Assembly (NCBI GenBank): GCA_020161015.1 | Contig: JAIUOT010000002.1 | Location: 1-64,000 of the forward strand | DNA: 64,000 nt | Source of the DNA: Actinomycetota bacterium | GTDB taxonomy: Bacteria > Actinomycetota > Actinomycetes > Propionibacteriales > Propionibacteriaceae | Direction of reading: 5' to 3' | Shown: positions 51,233-62,580 of the stretch, one piece after another | How positions within the stretch are numbered: the first letter of the stretch is position 1 | Layout of the letters: the number at the start of each line of letters is the position of its first letter | The notes under the pieces: generated by a model | What the model was told of the DNA's origin: nothing | The model's database searches: none | The model's input: the letters and a program-made list of their open reading frames with translations, nothing else | Made by a program: the position numbers and the translations under genes

Positions 51233-52606
51233 ATGGCTGACTATGACGTGATCGTCCTCGGCGGCGGTCCCGGTGGCTACATCGCCGCCGAGAGGCTGGG
51301 CCACGAGGGCCGGAAGGTGCTGCTGCTCGAGAAGGAGTCCCTGGGCGGCACCTGCCTGAACGTGGGCTGCATCCCGACCAAGAGCCTGCTGAACTCCGCG
51401 AAGCTGTACGAGCACGCCCGGCACTCCGCCACGTACGGGGTGACCGCAACCGACGTCACCTACGACTGGCCGACCGTCCAGGCGTGGAAGGCGGACGTCG
51501 TCGGCAAGCTGGTCGCCGGCGTCGGCGCCGCGGAGAAGCGTGCCGGGGTCGAGGTCGTGCGGGCCCACGGGACCTTCCTCGCGCCCGGCGTGGTGGAGGT
51601 CGAGGGCGTGCGCCGCACGTCCGACCACGTGATCCTGGCCACCGGCTCTGTACCGGTGATGCCGCCCATCCCGGGGGCCAAGGACAACCCGCTGGTGGTC
51701 GACTCGACCGGGCTGCTCGGCGTCGATGCTGTGCCCAGGCGGCTGGCGGTCATCGGCGGTGGCGTGATCGGCGTCGAGTTCGCCTCCCTCTTCGCGGCCT
51801 TCGGCTCCCACGTCGAGGTGATCGAGATGCTGCCCGAGATCGTCCCGTTCATGGACGACGACCTCGCCGGGCGCCTGCGGAAGGCCCTCTCCGGCGTCAC
51901 CTTCCACCTCGGCTGCCGGGTGACCGCCATCGAGGGCGGGACGGTGGTCTACACCGACGCCAAGGGCGTCGAGCAGCGCTCCGAGGCCGACCTCGTGCTG
52001 ATGGCCGTCGGGCGGCGTCCGCTCGTGGACGGCTGGGGCGCCACCGAGGCAGGCCTCGAGGTCGGGCCCCGCGGCGTCGTCGTCGACGACACCATGCGGA
52101 CGAACCTCCCTCGCACCTGGGCGGTCGGCGACCTGACCGGACGCAGCCTGCTCGCCCACGCCGCGTACCGGATGGGCGAGATCGCCGCCGCGCACATCAT
52201 CGACCCGGTGGCCGCCGGGCGGGCGGGCCAGCGCCTGCGCACCGACACCATCCCGTGGGCGGTCTACTCGATGCCCGAGGCCGCCGGCGTCGGCCTCACC
52301 GAGGCCCAGGCGCGGACGCGCGGCCACGACGTCCTCACCGCGACCGTGCCGCTGGCGGTGTCCGGGCGCTTCGTCGCCGAGAACGGCGTGCGCGGACCGG
52401 GGGCGGTCAAGCTCATCGCCGACCGGCGCACGCGCGCGGTACTCGGCGTCCACATGCTCGGCACGTACGCGCCCGAGACGATCTGGGGCGCGGCGACCGT
52501 GCTCGAGACCGAGCTCACCGTCGACGACCTGCGCCAGGTCGTGTTCCCCCACCCGACCGTCTCCGAGGGCATCCGCGAAGCCGCGTGGGCCATCAAGAAC
52601 GACTGA
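51233..52606 (+). CDS. lpdA: Dihydrolipoyl dehydrogenase (E3)
   Basis: 457 residues. FAD motif [18 protein letters not shown], redox disulphide Cys41/Cys46 in [16 protein letters not shown] motif [21 protein letters not shown] and C-terminal base [13 protein letters not shown] are all intact. It reoxidises the lipoyl group of E2 with NAD. AAGGAAAG precedes the ATG at 51233, 24 bases after E2, so this copy is dedicated to the complex encoded here. Confidence 0.92.
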   Translation: MADYDVIVLGGGPGGYIAAERLGHEGRKVLLLEKESLGGTCLNVGCIPTKSLLNSAKLYEHARHSATYGVTATDVTYDWPTVQAWKADVVGKLVAGVGAAEKRAGVEVVRAHGTFLAPGVVEVEGVRRTSDHVILATGSVPVMPPIPGAKDNPLVVDSTGLLGVDAVPRRLAVIGGGVIGVEFASLFAAFGSHVEVIEMLPEIVPFMDDDLAGRLRKALSGVTFHLGCRVTAIEGGTVVYTDAKGVEQRSEADLVLMAVGRRPLVDGWGATEAGLEVGPRGVVVDDTMRTNLPRTWAVGDLTGRSLLAHAAYRMGEIAAAHIIDPVAAGRAGQRLRTDTIPWAVYSMPEAAGVGLTEAQARTRGHDVLTATVPLAVSGRFVAENGVRGPGAVKLIADRRTRAVLGVHMLGTYAPETIWGAATVLETELTVDDLRQVVFPHPTVSEGIREAAWAIKND

Positions 52607-52626
52607 AGAAACGACAGAAGGAAGAC

Positions 52627-55083
<2,457 letters not shown>

Positions 55084-55108
55084 CCGCCACCCCATCCGGC
55101 TCCTGCCC

Positions 55109-55158
55109 CCGAACGCAACTGTTGCCCCCGGAACTCCGGGGGCAACAGTTGCGGTCGG
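55109..55158. repeat. 50-bp palindromic repeat, copy 2
   Basis: Same size and architecture as the copy at 28387, with two mismatched pairs of 25 and a different inner sequence (GTTGCCCCCGGA arm). It lies 26 bases after the E1 stop and could terminate that operon. The arms share the CCGA...CGCAACT frame with the other copies. Confidence 0.75.
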
Positions 55159-55335
55159 CAGCGAACGGAGGACGGGGCGGGCCAGGCGACGGGCCATCGG
55201 CCGCGTGCCGCCCGCCGTCCGTCTGGCCCGCCGGACTGTTCGACCCAGCCCGCCGTCCAGGCCCCAACCCACCGCCACACCGGCACGACCCGGCGGGTCG
55301 ACCCCGTCCGTCCGCCTCCCGGCCCGTTCCTGCTG

Positions 55336-55385
55336 CCGAGTGCAGCTCCTGCTCCCGGAATTCCGGTAGCAGGAGTTGCGCTCGG
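55336..55385. repeat. 50-bp palindromic repeat, copy 3
   Basis: Centred on GGAATTCC; three of 25 pairs are mismatched. Preceded by GGCCCGTTCCTGCT and followed by GGGGCACGAACG, so the symmetry extends imperfectly beyond the 50-bp core. The segment 55159-55335 between copies 2 and 3 holds no gene I can support. Confidence 0.75.
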
Positions 55386-55501
55386 GGGCACGAACGGGGG
55401 GACGGGCCGGTGGCGCGCCCACCGTCGGGGTGTCCGCCGCCTGTGTGGGGCCGCCCATCCGTGAATCGCCTGTGGGTGTCTGTCACCACTCCGTCCGCCG
55501 G

Positions 55502-55553
55502 GTCGATGGTCGCCGCCCCAGCCATCCGCCCGTCGATGGTCGCCGCCCCAGCC
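55502..55553. repeat. 22-bp direct repeat, two copies
   Basis: A 22-base unit beginning GTCGATGGTCGCCGCC occurs at 55502-55523 and 55532-55553 (30-base period) between palindrome copies 3 and 4. The rest of 55386-55613 shows nothing else convincing. Confidence 0.7.
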
Positions 55554-55613
55554 CGCCGCTCCGGCGTGACCAGCGGGTCCGACCCCGTCCGGCCTCCTGG
55601 CCTGTTCCTGCTA

Positions 55614-55663
55614 CCGAGTGCAACTCGTGCTGCCGGAATTCCGGCAGCAGGAGTTGCACTCGG
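55614..55663. repeat. 50-bp palindromic repeat, copy 4
   Basis: Centred on GGAATTCC with one mismatched pair of 25. The preceding 50-60 bases (CCGACCCCGTCCG, CCTGGCC, GTTCCTGCT) resemble those in front of copy 3, so copies 3 and 4 look like duplicates of a longer unit. 55664-55796 holds no other feature than the ribosome-binding site of the next gene. Confidence 0.8.
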
Positions 55664-55796
55664 GGGGGAACGGAACTGACGGGTGGGAGCGGGCCCGCGG
55701 GGGCGGACGCGAGCGGGAGGGGCGGGGACGCCGGGCGTCGACAAGCGGGGGGTGCTGTGCTTGTCTGGGGCGGTGCAGGGACGCGAGGGACGGGCG

Positions 55797-56945
55797 TTGA
55801 CGGTCGTCCTCGCCCCGGACTCGTTCAAGGAGTCGATGACGGCAGCGCGGGCGGCGGCGGCGATGGCGGACGGCGTGCGCGCGGTCTTCCCGGACGCGGT
55901 GTGCCGCGAGATACCCATGGCCGACGGCGGCGAGGGGACGGCGGACGCGCTCGTCGCAGCCCTCGACGGACGCTGGCGTGCCGTCCGCACCCGGGACCAC
56001 CGGGGACGGGCGGTCGAGGCCCGCTACGGCCTGACGGCGGATGGCCTGGCCGTGATCGAGGTGGCCTCGGTGATCGGGCTGGGGCTCGTCCCGCCCGGCG
56101 AGAGGGACGTGATGGCGTCCACCTCCCGCGGTGTGGCCGACCTGGTCCGAGACGCCCTCGACCAGGGCGCGACCCGGCTCGTCGTCGGCCTCGGCGGGAC
56201 GGGCACGAGCGACGCGGGTGCCGGCCTGCTGGCCGGGCTCGGCGCCCGGTGGTTGGACGCCGACAGCCTCCCTCTGGACCCGACCCCCTCGGGGCTGGCC
56301 CGGCTCGACCGCGTCGACCTGTCCGGGCTCGACCCGAGGGTGCGCGCGACCCGCATCGACCTCGCCTGCGACGTCACCAACCCCCTTCTCGGACCGCAGG
56401 GGGCAGCGGCCGTGTTCGCCCCGCAGAAGGGCGCCACGCCTGTGCAGGTGCCGGTCCTGGACGCGATCGCGACGCGAGTGGCCGACACCCTCACCCACGC
56501 GGGCCTGCCCGACGTCCGCCAGCTGCCGGGCGCAGGTGCGGCGGGCGGCCTCGGCGCCGCCTTCCTGAGCCTGGGCGCCCACCGGCGCGCCGGCGTCGAG
56601 GTCGTGGCCGAGGCGGCGCGCCTGGAGGAGGCCGTCGCCGTCGCCGACCTCGTCCTGACCGGCGAGGGGGCGATCGACGCGCAGACGCTGGCCGGCAAGG
56701 CCCCGGCCGGCGTCGCGGCCGTCGCGGCCCGTCACGGCGTGCCGGTGATGGCGTTCGCGGGGCGGGTGGGGGACGGCGAGGACGCGCTCCTGCGGGCCGG
56801 CTTCGCCGCGATCGTGCCCATCACGCCCGTCACCGCCGACCTCGCCACCGCTCTCGCCGACGGGCCGGAGAACCTCGAGCACGCCGTGGCCACGGCACTG
56901 CGGCGGTGGGCCGACGGCACCCCGACCGGCGCCTGGCGCCCCTAG
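55797..56945 (+). CDS. glxK: Glycerate kinase
   Basis: 382 residues, the GarK/GlxK family length. VVLAPDSFKESMTAARAAAAMADGVR, PMADGGEGTADALV, VGLGGTGTSDAGAGLL, LACDVTNPLLGPQGAAAVFAPQKGA, GAGAAGGLGAAF and LTGEGAIDAQTLAGKAP are all in family order. It phosphorylates D-glycerate to 2-phosphoglycerate (or 3-). A TTG at 55797 with GAGGGA six bases upstream gives the family N-terminus; upstream in-frame starts would add Gly/Arg-rich sequence from the repeat region. It stands alone, with a convergent methyltransferase gene downstream. Confidence 0.88.
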   Translation: MTVVLAPDSFKESMTAARAAAAMADGVRAVFPDAVCREIPMADGGEGTADALVAALDGRWRAVRTRDHRGRAVEARYGLTADGLAVIEVASVIGLGLVPPGERDVMASTSRGVADLVRDALDQGATRLVVGLGGTGTSDAGAGLLAGLGARWLDADSLPLDPTPSGLARLDRVDLSGLDPRVRATRIDLACDVTNPLLGPQGAAAVFAPQKGATPVQVPVLDAIATRVADTLTHAGLPDVRQLPGAGAAGGLGAAFLSLGAHRRAGVEVVAEAARLEEAVAVADLVLTGEGAIDAQTLAGKAPAGVAAVAARHGVPVMAFAGRVGDGEDALLRAGFAAIVPITPVTADLATALADGPENLEHAVATALRRWADGTPTGAWRP

Positions 56946-56956
56946 ACCCGACCGAC

Positions 56957-57712
56957 CTACCGGCCGCCCCTCGCGGCCCGGCCGTCCTCGCGGACCAATC
57001 CCTCACCGGGCTTGCGGGCGACGAAGGTGTGCAGGATCCCGCGCTGCCACCCGTCCGCGTCGTGGCGGGCGATGTCGACGAAGCCCGCGGCGGCCAGCCG
57101 GTCGCCGAACTCCTGGACGGAATCGAAGTCGAGCACGCTGCGCCACAGGTAGGTGTACAGGCCGAGGTTCCGGTCGAGCAGGACGCCGAGCGGGATGATG
57201 CCCAGCCAGCACACCGCGTTCCAGCGCCAGCGCGCCTCCCTGCGGCCACGCACCGAGTACTCCTGGACGACGAGCCACGATCCCGGGGCGAGCAGGGCGA
57301 ACACCTCGGCCAGGGCGCGGGCGCGGTCGGCGGCCGCGACGTTGCGGTACAGGTAGGCGGTGAGGACGCCGTCCCATCGCCCGCGTCCGAGCCTGTCGAC
57401 GTCGAGGTCGCCGGCGGTGGCCTCCTCGAACCGCACGCCGTCCGGCCATTCCTTGGCCCGGGCCTGGGCCAGCATGCCCGCGGAGGCGTCCAGGCCTCGC
57501 ACGGTCGCGCCCGGGAGGGCGTCCAGGAGAGCCCGGGTGGACGCGCCGGAGCCGCAGGCGAGGTCGATCACCCGCGGGCCGCCGTCCGCGGACGTCGTCC
57601 GTTCGGCGAGGGCGACGGCCGCGCGCCGCAACTCGGCGTGGTAACCGGGGTTGAGCCCGACCAGCAGGTCGTAGTGCGCAGCGCCACGGTCGAACATCGC
57701 GGGAACGGGCAT
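56957..57712 (-). CDS. Class I SAM-dependent methyltransferase (UbiE-like)
   Basis: 251 residues. The N-terminal FDRGAAHYDLLVGLNPGYH is followed by the SAM-binding VIDLACGSGASTRALLDALPGA, GLDASAGMLAQAR and DGVLTAYLYRNVAA, then a basic and aromatic middle region (RRREARWRWNAVCWLGIIPLGVLLDRN) that may contact the membrane. Similar proteins methylate quinones or lipids; the substrate is not clear. The ATG at 57712 is preferred over the GTG at 57718. TTGACG (57741-57746) and TAGCAT (57719-57724) are 16 bases apart and the latter ends six bases before this ATG, indicating a leaderless mRNA. Confidence 0.78.
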   Translation of the reverse strand: MPVPAMFDRGAAHYDLLVGLNPGYHAELRRAAVALAERTTSADGGPRVIDLACGSGASTRALLDALPGATVRGLDASAGMLAQARAKEWPDGVRFEEATAGDLDVDRLGRGRWDGVLTAYLYRNVAAADRARALAEVFALLAPGSWLVVQEYSVRGRREARWRWNAVCWLGIIPLGVLLDRNLGLYTYLWRSVLDFDSVQEFGDRLAAAGFVDIARHDADGWQRGILHTFVARKPGEGLVREDGRAARGGR

Positions 57713-57901
57713 CGCCACATGCTAGGGCACCGGTAACCGGCGTCAACCGTGGGCGCCGGGTCCCGGGCCCGCGCGCCCGGCCCCGTGAACACGCTGGCGT
57801 CCCCGGCGCCGTGGTCCTACCTTCAGTACCGAACGTGCGGACCGAAGCAGGGCGCCGGCCGGGCCGGTGGTGCCCGCGGACGCCAGACCGGGAGGAGCGC
57901 C

Positions 57902-59173
57902 ATGCGACGTGACCGCTGGCTGGCGCGGATCGACGCCGCGTTCTTCGTGCTCGGCGGGCTGGCGTCCCTCTGGCTGGCCTACCTGACCCTCCAGGAGGGC
58001 ATCGGTCTGGGCTGGCAACTGCTGCTGCTCGTCGTGTTCTGGGTGCTGGTCGCCTACCTCGTCCTCCCGCGCCTCCACCGGATCCTCACCGGCGTCTACG
58101 TGCCGGACTACTTCATCGGCCGCACGCGGACGGCCGACGGGCTCCTCGGCGATCCGGTGAACCTCGCGCTGCGGGGCACGGAGGCCCAGGTGCACCACGC
58201 GATGGTCGCGGCCGGCTGGACGAGGGCGGACGAGCTCGACCCGACGACCGGCTGGCGGATCGTCACCAGCACGCTGTCGCGTCGCAGCTACGCCGAGGCC
58301 CCCGTCAGCCCGCTGTTCCTGTTCCGGCGCCGCCAGGACTTCGCCTACCAGCAGGAGGTGGCGGGGAGTCCGTCGAAGCGCCACCACGTGCGCTTCTGGC
58401 GCTGCCCGCCGGGGTGGCTCCTGCCCGGTGGCTTCCAGGTCGACTGGCTGGCCGCCGGCACCTACGACCGCAGCGTGGGCCTGTCGCTGTTCACCCTCCA
58501 GGTGACCCACAAGATCGATCGCGAGGTGGACGACGAGCGCGACCACATCGTCGCCACCGTCACCGCGGCCAACCCCGGGGTGACGGTGGGGCTCCTGCGC
58601 GACTTCGCCACCGGCTACCACTCCCGCAACGGCGGTGGCGACCTGATCGAGACCGACGGCGACCTGCCCGTCCTCGACCTGCGGACGCTCCCGGCTCCCG
58701 AGACGGAGCCCACCGCGCCGGTGGTGGTGCCCGCGGCCGTCACCCCGGCGCGTCGGCGCCGGCCCTCCCAGACGACCTTCGGCGTGGCCGTCACGGCGCT
58801 GCGCGGGCTGGTCTACCTCGTCCTCGCCGCCACGATCCTCGGTGTCGCCGGAAGCGACGTCCTGGCGCCGGACGCGGCCGCGCTCCCGGACCCTGTCCTG
58901 GTCGGCGTGATCCTGGCCGCTGCGGCGGCGTCCGACTTCGCGCTCGCCGCGGCCACGCTCCTGGGGTCCAACCTCGCCCGCCTCGCGCTGTGCGGGTTGA
59001 GCGCTGCCGCCATCGCGTCGACCTGGGTGACGCGGGCGCTGGAGAACCAGCACGGGCCGCTGCACGCAGGGCTGGTGCCGCTGGCGATCAGCGTCCTGGT
59101 GCTGCTCGCGCTGTCCGGGGAGGCGGCCCGCCGGTTCGCGACCGGGCGGACGACCGCCGGAGGGGCCGTCTGA
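57902..59173 (+). CDS. LssY_C-domain membrane protein
   Basis: 423 residues. Two N-terminal membrane segments (about 11-30 and 34-54) precede a soluble LssY_C-like domain (about 65-270: LTGVYVPDYFIGRTRTADGLLGDPVNLALRG, MVAAGWTRADEL, HHVRFWR, DYDRSVG-type TYDRSVGLSLFTLQVTHKI). Four more hydrophobic segments follow in the C-terminal third. LssY-type domains accompany PAP2 phosphatases and lipid enzymes; none is adjacent. The ATG at 57902 has a strong GGGAGGAG upstream; a longer frame to 57749 is rejected. Confidence 0.75.
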   Translation: MRRDRWLARIDAAFFVLGGLASLWLAYLTLQEGIGLGWQLLLLVVFWVLVAYLVLPRLHRILTGVYVPDYFIGRTRTADGLLGDPVNLALRGTEAQVHHAMVAAGWTRADELDPTTGWRIVTSTLSRRSYAEAPVSPLFLFRRRQDFAYQQEVAGSPSKRHHVRFWRCPPGWLLPGGFQVDWLAAGTYDRSVGLSLFTLQVTHKIDREVDDERDHIVATVTAANPGVTVGLLRDFATGYHSRNGGGDLIETDGDLPVLDLRTLPAPETEPTAPVVVPAAVTPARRRRPSQTTFGVAVTALRGLVYLVLAATILGVAGSDVLAPDAAALPDPVLVGVILAAAAASDFALAAATLLGSNLARLALCGLSAAAIASTWVTRALENQHGPLHAGLVPLAISVLVLLALSGEAARRFATGRTTAGGAV

Positions 59174-59180
59174 GGGCCGG

Positions 59181-60917
59181 TCAGCTGATGCGGATGCCGT
59201 ACAGCTTCTTGGCGTAGGTGCCCACGACCAGCATGTTGCCGTAGACCGCGGGCGAGGCCTCGATGTTCTGGGAGAGCTGGAGGGTGGAGAAGTCGCGTCC
59301 GGTGTTCGGGTCGAACAGGTGCAGCAGGCCGCTGGAGTCCCCGAGGACGCCGTAGGTGTGGCCGTCGGTGCCGGTGAGCAGCAGCGGCGAGCTCCACCCG
59401 AAGTGGGGGAGCGTGCGGTTCCACACCACCGCGCCGGTCTGGCGGTCGAGCGCGACCAGGGAGCCCTGCTTGTCCGAGCCGGTCTTGGCGATGTTGAAGA
59501 ACACCAGGTCGGACACCTCGCCGGTGCCCAGCACGGGCGTCGCCATCAGGCCGCCGTTGACGGCCTTGTTGTACGCGGCGTCCACCTGGTACTGCCAGAC
59601 CTGCTCGCCGGTCAGCGCGTTGAGCTTCTGGATCGTGACCGGACCGTGGGAGGCGCCGCCGTCGCCCTCGCCGCGCTTGTCCATCTCGTTGCCGGTGTAC
59701 AGGAACGGCCCGGACGGGGTGTCCTCCAGCACGATGGTGGCGTCGGTGTCGTCGCCGGTGGGGTGCACCCAGACGACCTGGAGCGTGGTCGCGTCCCAGC
59801 AGACGATGTTGCCGTCGTTGTCACCGGCGAACATCAGGTTCCGGTACGCGGCTGCGGAGCCCTCGATGCCGTGGCGGGAGGAGTCCGGGGTCGTGTACCA
59901 GAGCTTAGTGAACTCCGGGCGGACGCTGACGGTCTTCGCCGCGGCGTCGAAGCTCGCGTTCAGCTTCACCTTGTAGACCAGGCCGTTCTCTGCCGGCTCG
60001 ATCAGGGTGTCGGTGGCGGCGTTCACCAGCGCGGAGGAGTCGAAGGCGCCCCAGTCGCGCGGCGCGCCCGCGTCCGAGCCGTCCCAGCCGGAGACCTCCT
60101 TGTTCTGGATCAGGTCGAAGATGCGGTAGCGCCAGGTGCCCTCGGTGTCGCCGTTCTGGTTCAGGCCCATGCCGGCGTACAGGAGCGGGTACCCGCGCGG
60201 GTCGACCGACCCGGTGCCCTTGAAAGCGAAGCCGGTCGAGATGGGCGCCTTCGTCTGGCGTCCGGTGGCGAGGTCGAGTCGGTAGACGTTGCCGTCCACC
60301 ACCGGGTAGATCACCTCGACGAAGTCGGGGTCGTCCACCTGGGCCTGGGACAGGCCCATCGCCTGCTTGGTCGCGGTCGGCCAGTTCACCAGCAGCGGCT
60401 GGCCCGTCCACCCCGCGCCGGCCCAGTGGGAGCCCTCCGCGTACACGTCGCCGGTGTCCTGCGTCCACACCACCTGGAGCTTCTTCTCGCGGACGTCGGT
60501 GGTGCCGTAGGCAGGGGCGTCGCGGTAGTTGTTGCCGCGGAAGGTCAGCACGCCCGGCACCTCGGTGTAGACCGAGGAGTCCCCGAACGCGACCGGTCCG
60601 GCGGGCCGGTAGTCGGGCACGACGGCGTTGTTCTGGTCCAGCACCTTCCAGCTCACGTCGCCCCCGGAGACCATGGGACGGGAGAAGGTTCCGTCGCCCA
60701 CCGCCGTCGGCGCCGTCCAGCCCGGCAGGTCGGGCAGCGACAGCGCGAGGCGCGCCGGGTCGGTCTCCCCGCTACGGGACGGCGTGGTGGTGGCGGTGGG
60801 GGAGTGGGGCCGCGGGCCGGTCGTCACCACGTCTGCGGTGGAGCAGGCGGCGAGGGAGACCAGTGCGGCCGACGCCAGCGTGGCAGCGAGCACGCGCGGT
60901 TCGCGCAACGTCGGCAT
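59181..60917 (-). CDS. Secreted PQQ-type beta-propeller lipoprotein
   Basis: 578 residues. The lipoprotein signal ends SLAACSTAD (lipobox LAAC), followed by a Thr/Pro/Ser-rich linker. Repeated blades follow (GNVYRLDLATGRQT, LVYKVKLNASF, GNIVCWDATTLQVVWVHP, LNALTGEQVWQYQVD, LVALDRQTGAVVWNRTLP, LLHLFDPNTGRDFSTLQLSQ), the PQQ/WD-like propeller pattern. There are no quinoprotein active-site residues I can identify, so it is more likely a cell-surface scaffold than an enzyme. AAAGG precedes the ATG at 60917. Confidence 0.8.
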   Translation of the reverse strand: MPTLREPRVLAATLASAALVSLAACSTADVVTTGPRPHSPTATTTPSRSGETDPARLALSLPDLPGWTAPTAVGDGTFSRPMVSGGDVSWKVLDQNNAVVPDYRPAGPVAFGDSSVYTEVPGVLTFRGNNYRDAPAYGTTDVREKKLQVVWTQDTGDVYAEGSHWAGAGWTGQPLLVNWPTATKQAMGLSQAQVDDPDFVEVIYPVVDGNVYRLDLATGRQTKAPISTGFAFKGTGSVDPRGYPLLYAGMGLNQNGDTEGTWRYRIFDLIQNKEVSGWDGSDAGAPRDWGAFDSSALVNAATDTLIEPAENGLVYKVKLNASFDAAAKTVSVRPEFTKLWYTTPDSSRHGIEGSAAAYRNLMFAGDNDGNIVCWDATTLQVVWVHPTGDDTDATIVLEDTPSGPFLYTGNEMDKRGEGDGGASHGPVTIQKLNALTGEQVWQYQVDAAYNKAVNGGLMATPVLGTGEVSDLVFFNIAKTGSDKQGSLVALDRQTGAVVWNRTLPHFGWSSPLLLTGTDGHTYGVLGDSSGLLHLFDPNTGRDFSTLQLSQNIEASPAVYGNMLVVGTYAKKLYGIRIS

Positions 60918-60994
60918 TCGGCGGCCTTTCGTCGGGTTACCGGGAGTCTACGTCCGGCTCGGGCCCGCTCCGACCGTGACACGGGCCGCCGGGG

Positions 60995-61813
60995 TCACGC
61001 CGTCGCGGCGACCATGACGAACGCGGCGGTGAAGGCGATCTCGACCAGGCCGACGGCGAGCGGACGCACCGGGCGGCGCGCCGCGAGGACGGGGACGAGC
61101 CACGCCCTGACCACGGTGGCGGCGAACAGCGCCGTCCACGGCCAGGGGAGCAGGCCCGCGACGGCCGCCGCGGCCGCGACCGCCGTCGCGAGTCCGTGCC
61201 AGGCCAGGGACGCCGCCCACCACCGTCGGGAGCCACGCTCGCGGATCATGGTCTTCACGTACAGGACCGTGCCGAAGAGGTAGGCGAAGACCAGGCCGGT
61301 GTACCACAGGGCCCGGGTGCCGGCGGGAGAGCCGAGCGCGTCACCGAGGGCCTGCGGGGTCACGAACCGGACGACCAGGGTCATCAGGCTCGCCGCGGCG
61401 ACGGTCAGCGCGCCGCTGGCCAGGCTGCGCTCGCGCCGCCCGGCGGCCAGGGCGAGGGCCGCGGCCACCAGCGGGCCGAACGGGACGACCCAGCCGAGCA
61501 GGCCCGTCCCGCCCCACGCCAGAGACACGAGCCCGAGGCCGGTGGCGGCAGCGCCGTAGGCCAGCAGCGGGGTGCGCGCGGACGCTCTCCTCCCCGGCGG
61601 CGCCTTCAGCCACACCGTCGCGGCGTGGAAGGCCAGGTAGCCGGTGAGCCAGCACGCCACGACCGGCAGGAGTTCCGGTGACGGCGGGGCGGCGTCGGCG
61701 GAGCGGAGGATGGCCCCGACGACCACGGGCAGGGCGAGCATGAACCACGCGCCGTGCTGGCGAGGCAACCACGCCGCGGAGCGACGGGCACGGGTTCGGT
61801 GACCGGGGGGCAC
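60995..61813 (-). CDS. YwiC-like integral membrane protein
   Basis: 272 residues starting GTG at 61813. LPRQHGAWFMLALPVVVGAIL near the N-terminus is the YwiC-like signature, followed by about seven more hydrophobic segments and the conserved loop YVKTMIRERGSRRWWAAS. Found in many actinobacteria and bacilli, in some genomes near nitrate-respiration genes, but none is here. Function unknown. It is co-directional with the beta-propeller gene 77 bases downstream. Confidence 0.8.
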   Translation of the reverse strand: MPPGHRTRARRSAAWLPRQHGAWFMLALPVVVGAILRSADAAPPSPELLPVVACWLTGYLAFHAATVWLKAPPGRRASARTPLLAYGAAATGLGLVSLAWGGTGLLGWVVPFGPLVAAALALAAGRRERSLASGALTVAAASLMTLVVRFVTPQALGDALGSPAGTRALWYTGLVFAYLFGTVLYVKTMIRERGSRRWWAASLAWHGLATAVAAAAAVAGLLPWPWTALFAATVVRAWLVPVLAARRPVRPLAVGLVEIAFTAAFVMVAATA

Positions 61814-61944
61814 GGGGCCTGATGCTAGCCGCGCGGGGGCGCGCCCCGTCCGGGAAACTCAGCCAATTCTTGGCGAGTGCGATGGACCGGCACCCGGCCT
61901 CCCCCTAGGATTCCGGTATCTGCTCATTCGGGGGGAGGAGCAAG

Positions 61945-62142
61945 ATGCGCTATTTGGTGCGTATCGGCGGAATGATCATCGGGGTGATCGCGGGGAGCGC
62001 CGTTCTGGCGACCGTCCTCAGTCAATTCATGGCCCAGGCGGGGATTCTCGCCGACGTGGGCGCAGGTGGCGTCTTCGTCGGCCTGACCACCATGGGTCTC
62101 ATGGGGGCCATCCTGACCAGGGAAGCCTGGCTCGCGGTCTGA
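61945..62142 (+). CDS. Small two-helix membrane protein
   Basis: 65 residues with two hydrophobic, Gly-rich helices (about 7-30 and 38-58). GGGGGAGGAG lies at ideal distance from the ATG at 61945. Codons are slightly more A/T-rich than the neighbours. A strong hairpin follows (62167-62198). Family not recognised. Confidence 0.65.
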   Translation: MRYLVRIGGMIIGVIAGSAVLATVLSQFMAQAGILADVGAGGVFVGLTTMGLMGAILTREAWLAV

Positions 62143-62166
62143 TCCGGCCACCGGTCTGACAGCCGG

Positions 62167-62198
62167 ACCGCTCCGGGGACCGAACGCCCCGGAGCGGT
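62167..62198 (+). terminator. Hairpin terminator
   Basis: A perfect 12-bp stem (ACCGCTCCGGGG and complement) with an eight-base loop lies 24 bases after the small membrane protein gene and upstream of the tRNA. It has no T-run, as is common for terminators in this GC range. Confidence 0.65.
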
Positions 62199-62288
62199 TC
62201 CGCCTGCCTGTTCGCGCCGTCCACGGAGTTGCGCGGGCACCCGCCGTGACCACGGCATCCTCACGCGTCCGTTAGTCTTGGCGGGCAC

Positions 62289-62359
62289 GCGGATGTAGCT
62301 CAATGGCAGAGCCCCAGCCTTCCAAGCTGGCCATGCGGGTTCGATTCCCGTCATCCGCT
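62289..62359 (+). tRNA. tRNA-Gly (anticodon TCC)
   Basis: 71 bases fold into a full cloverleaf: acceptor GCGGATG/CATCCGC with discriminator T, D-stem GCTC/GAGC, anticodon stem CCAGC/GCTGG around CTTCCAA, a four-base variable loop and T-arm GCGGG-TTCGATT-CCCGT. CCA is not encoded. A TAGTCT -10-like box lies at 62273-62278. Confidence 0.95.
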
Positions 62360-62405
62360 CTCTTCGGCGGCGCGGGGTTCCGGCGCCCGCCCACCGCGTC
62401 GCCGA

Positions 62406-62540
62406 CCTCGTCGGGACTCCCCGCGATCCGCCGCTGGCGCGGCGGGCCCGCGGCGTCGTCTGTTCCTCGGCCGGCTCACGCCGGCCTCGTCGGGACTCCC
62501 CGCGATCCGCCGCTGGCGCGGCGGGCCCGCGGCGTCGTCT
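62406..62540. repeat. 56-bp direct repeat between tRNA-Gly and tig
   Basis: The 56-base unit starting CCTCGTCGGGACTCC occurs at 62406-62461 and 62485-62540, apparently identical, with a 23-base spacer. Each copy contains self-complementary CCGCCGCTGGCGCGGCGGG that can form a hairpin. The second copy ends in TCT next to the TAGGAT -10-like box (62540-62545) of tig. Between the tRNA end and 62405 nothing else is seen. Confidence 0.8.
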
Positions 62541-62580
62541 AGGATTGGGAGGTCTGTCTACGTCCGATCAGGAGCCCGCA

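Noticed and set aside
55109-55663. CRISPR array or IS ends
   Set aside because: The palindromes are unevenly spaced, differ in sequence and have no cas or transposase gene near them, so neither interpretation is supported.
59181-60917. Quinoprotein alcohol dehydrogenase
   Set aside because: The blades are PQQ-like but the protein is a lipoprotein with no recognisable quinone-binding or catalytic residues, so only a propeller is claimed.
62143-62580. Integrated element next to tRNA-Gly
   Set aside because: No integrase and no copy of the tRNA 3' end was found; the 56-bp repeat does not match the tRNA sequence.
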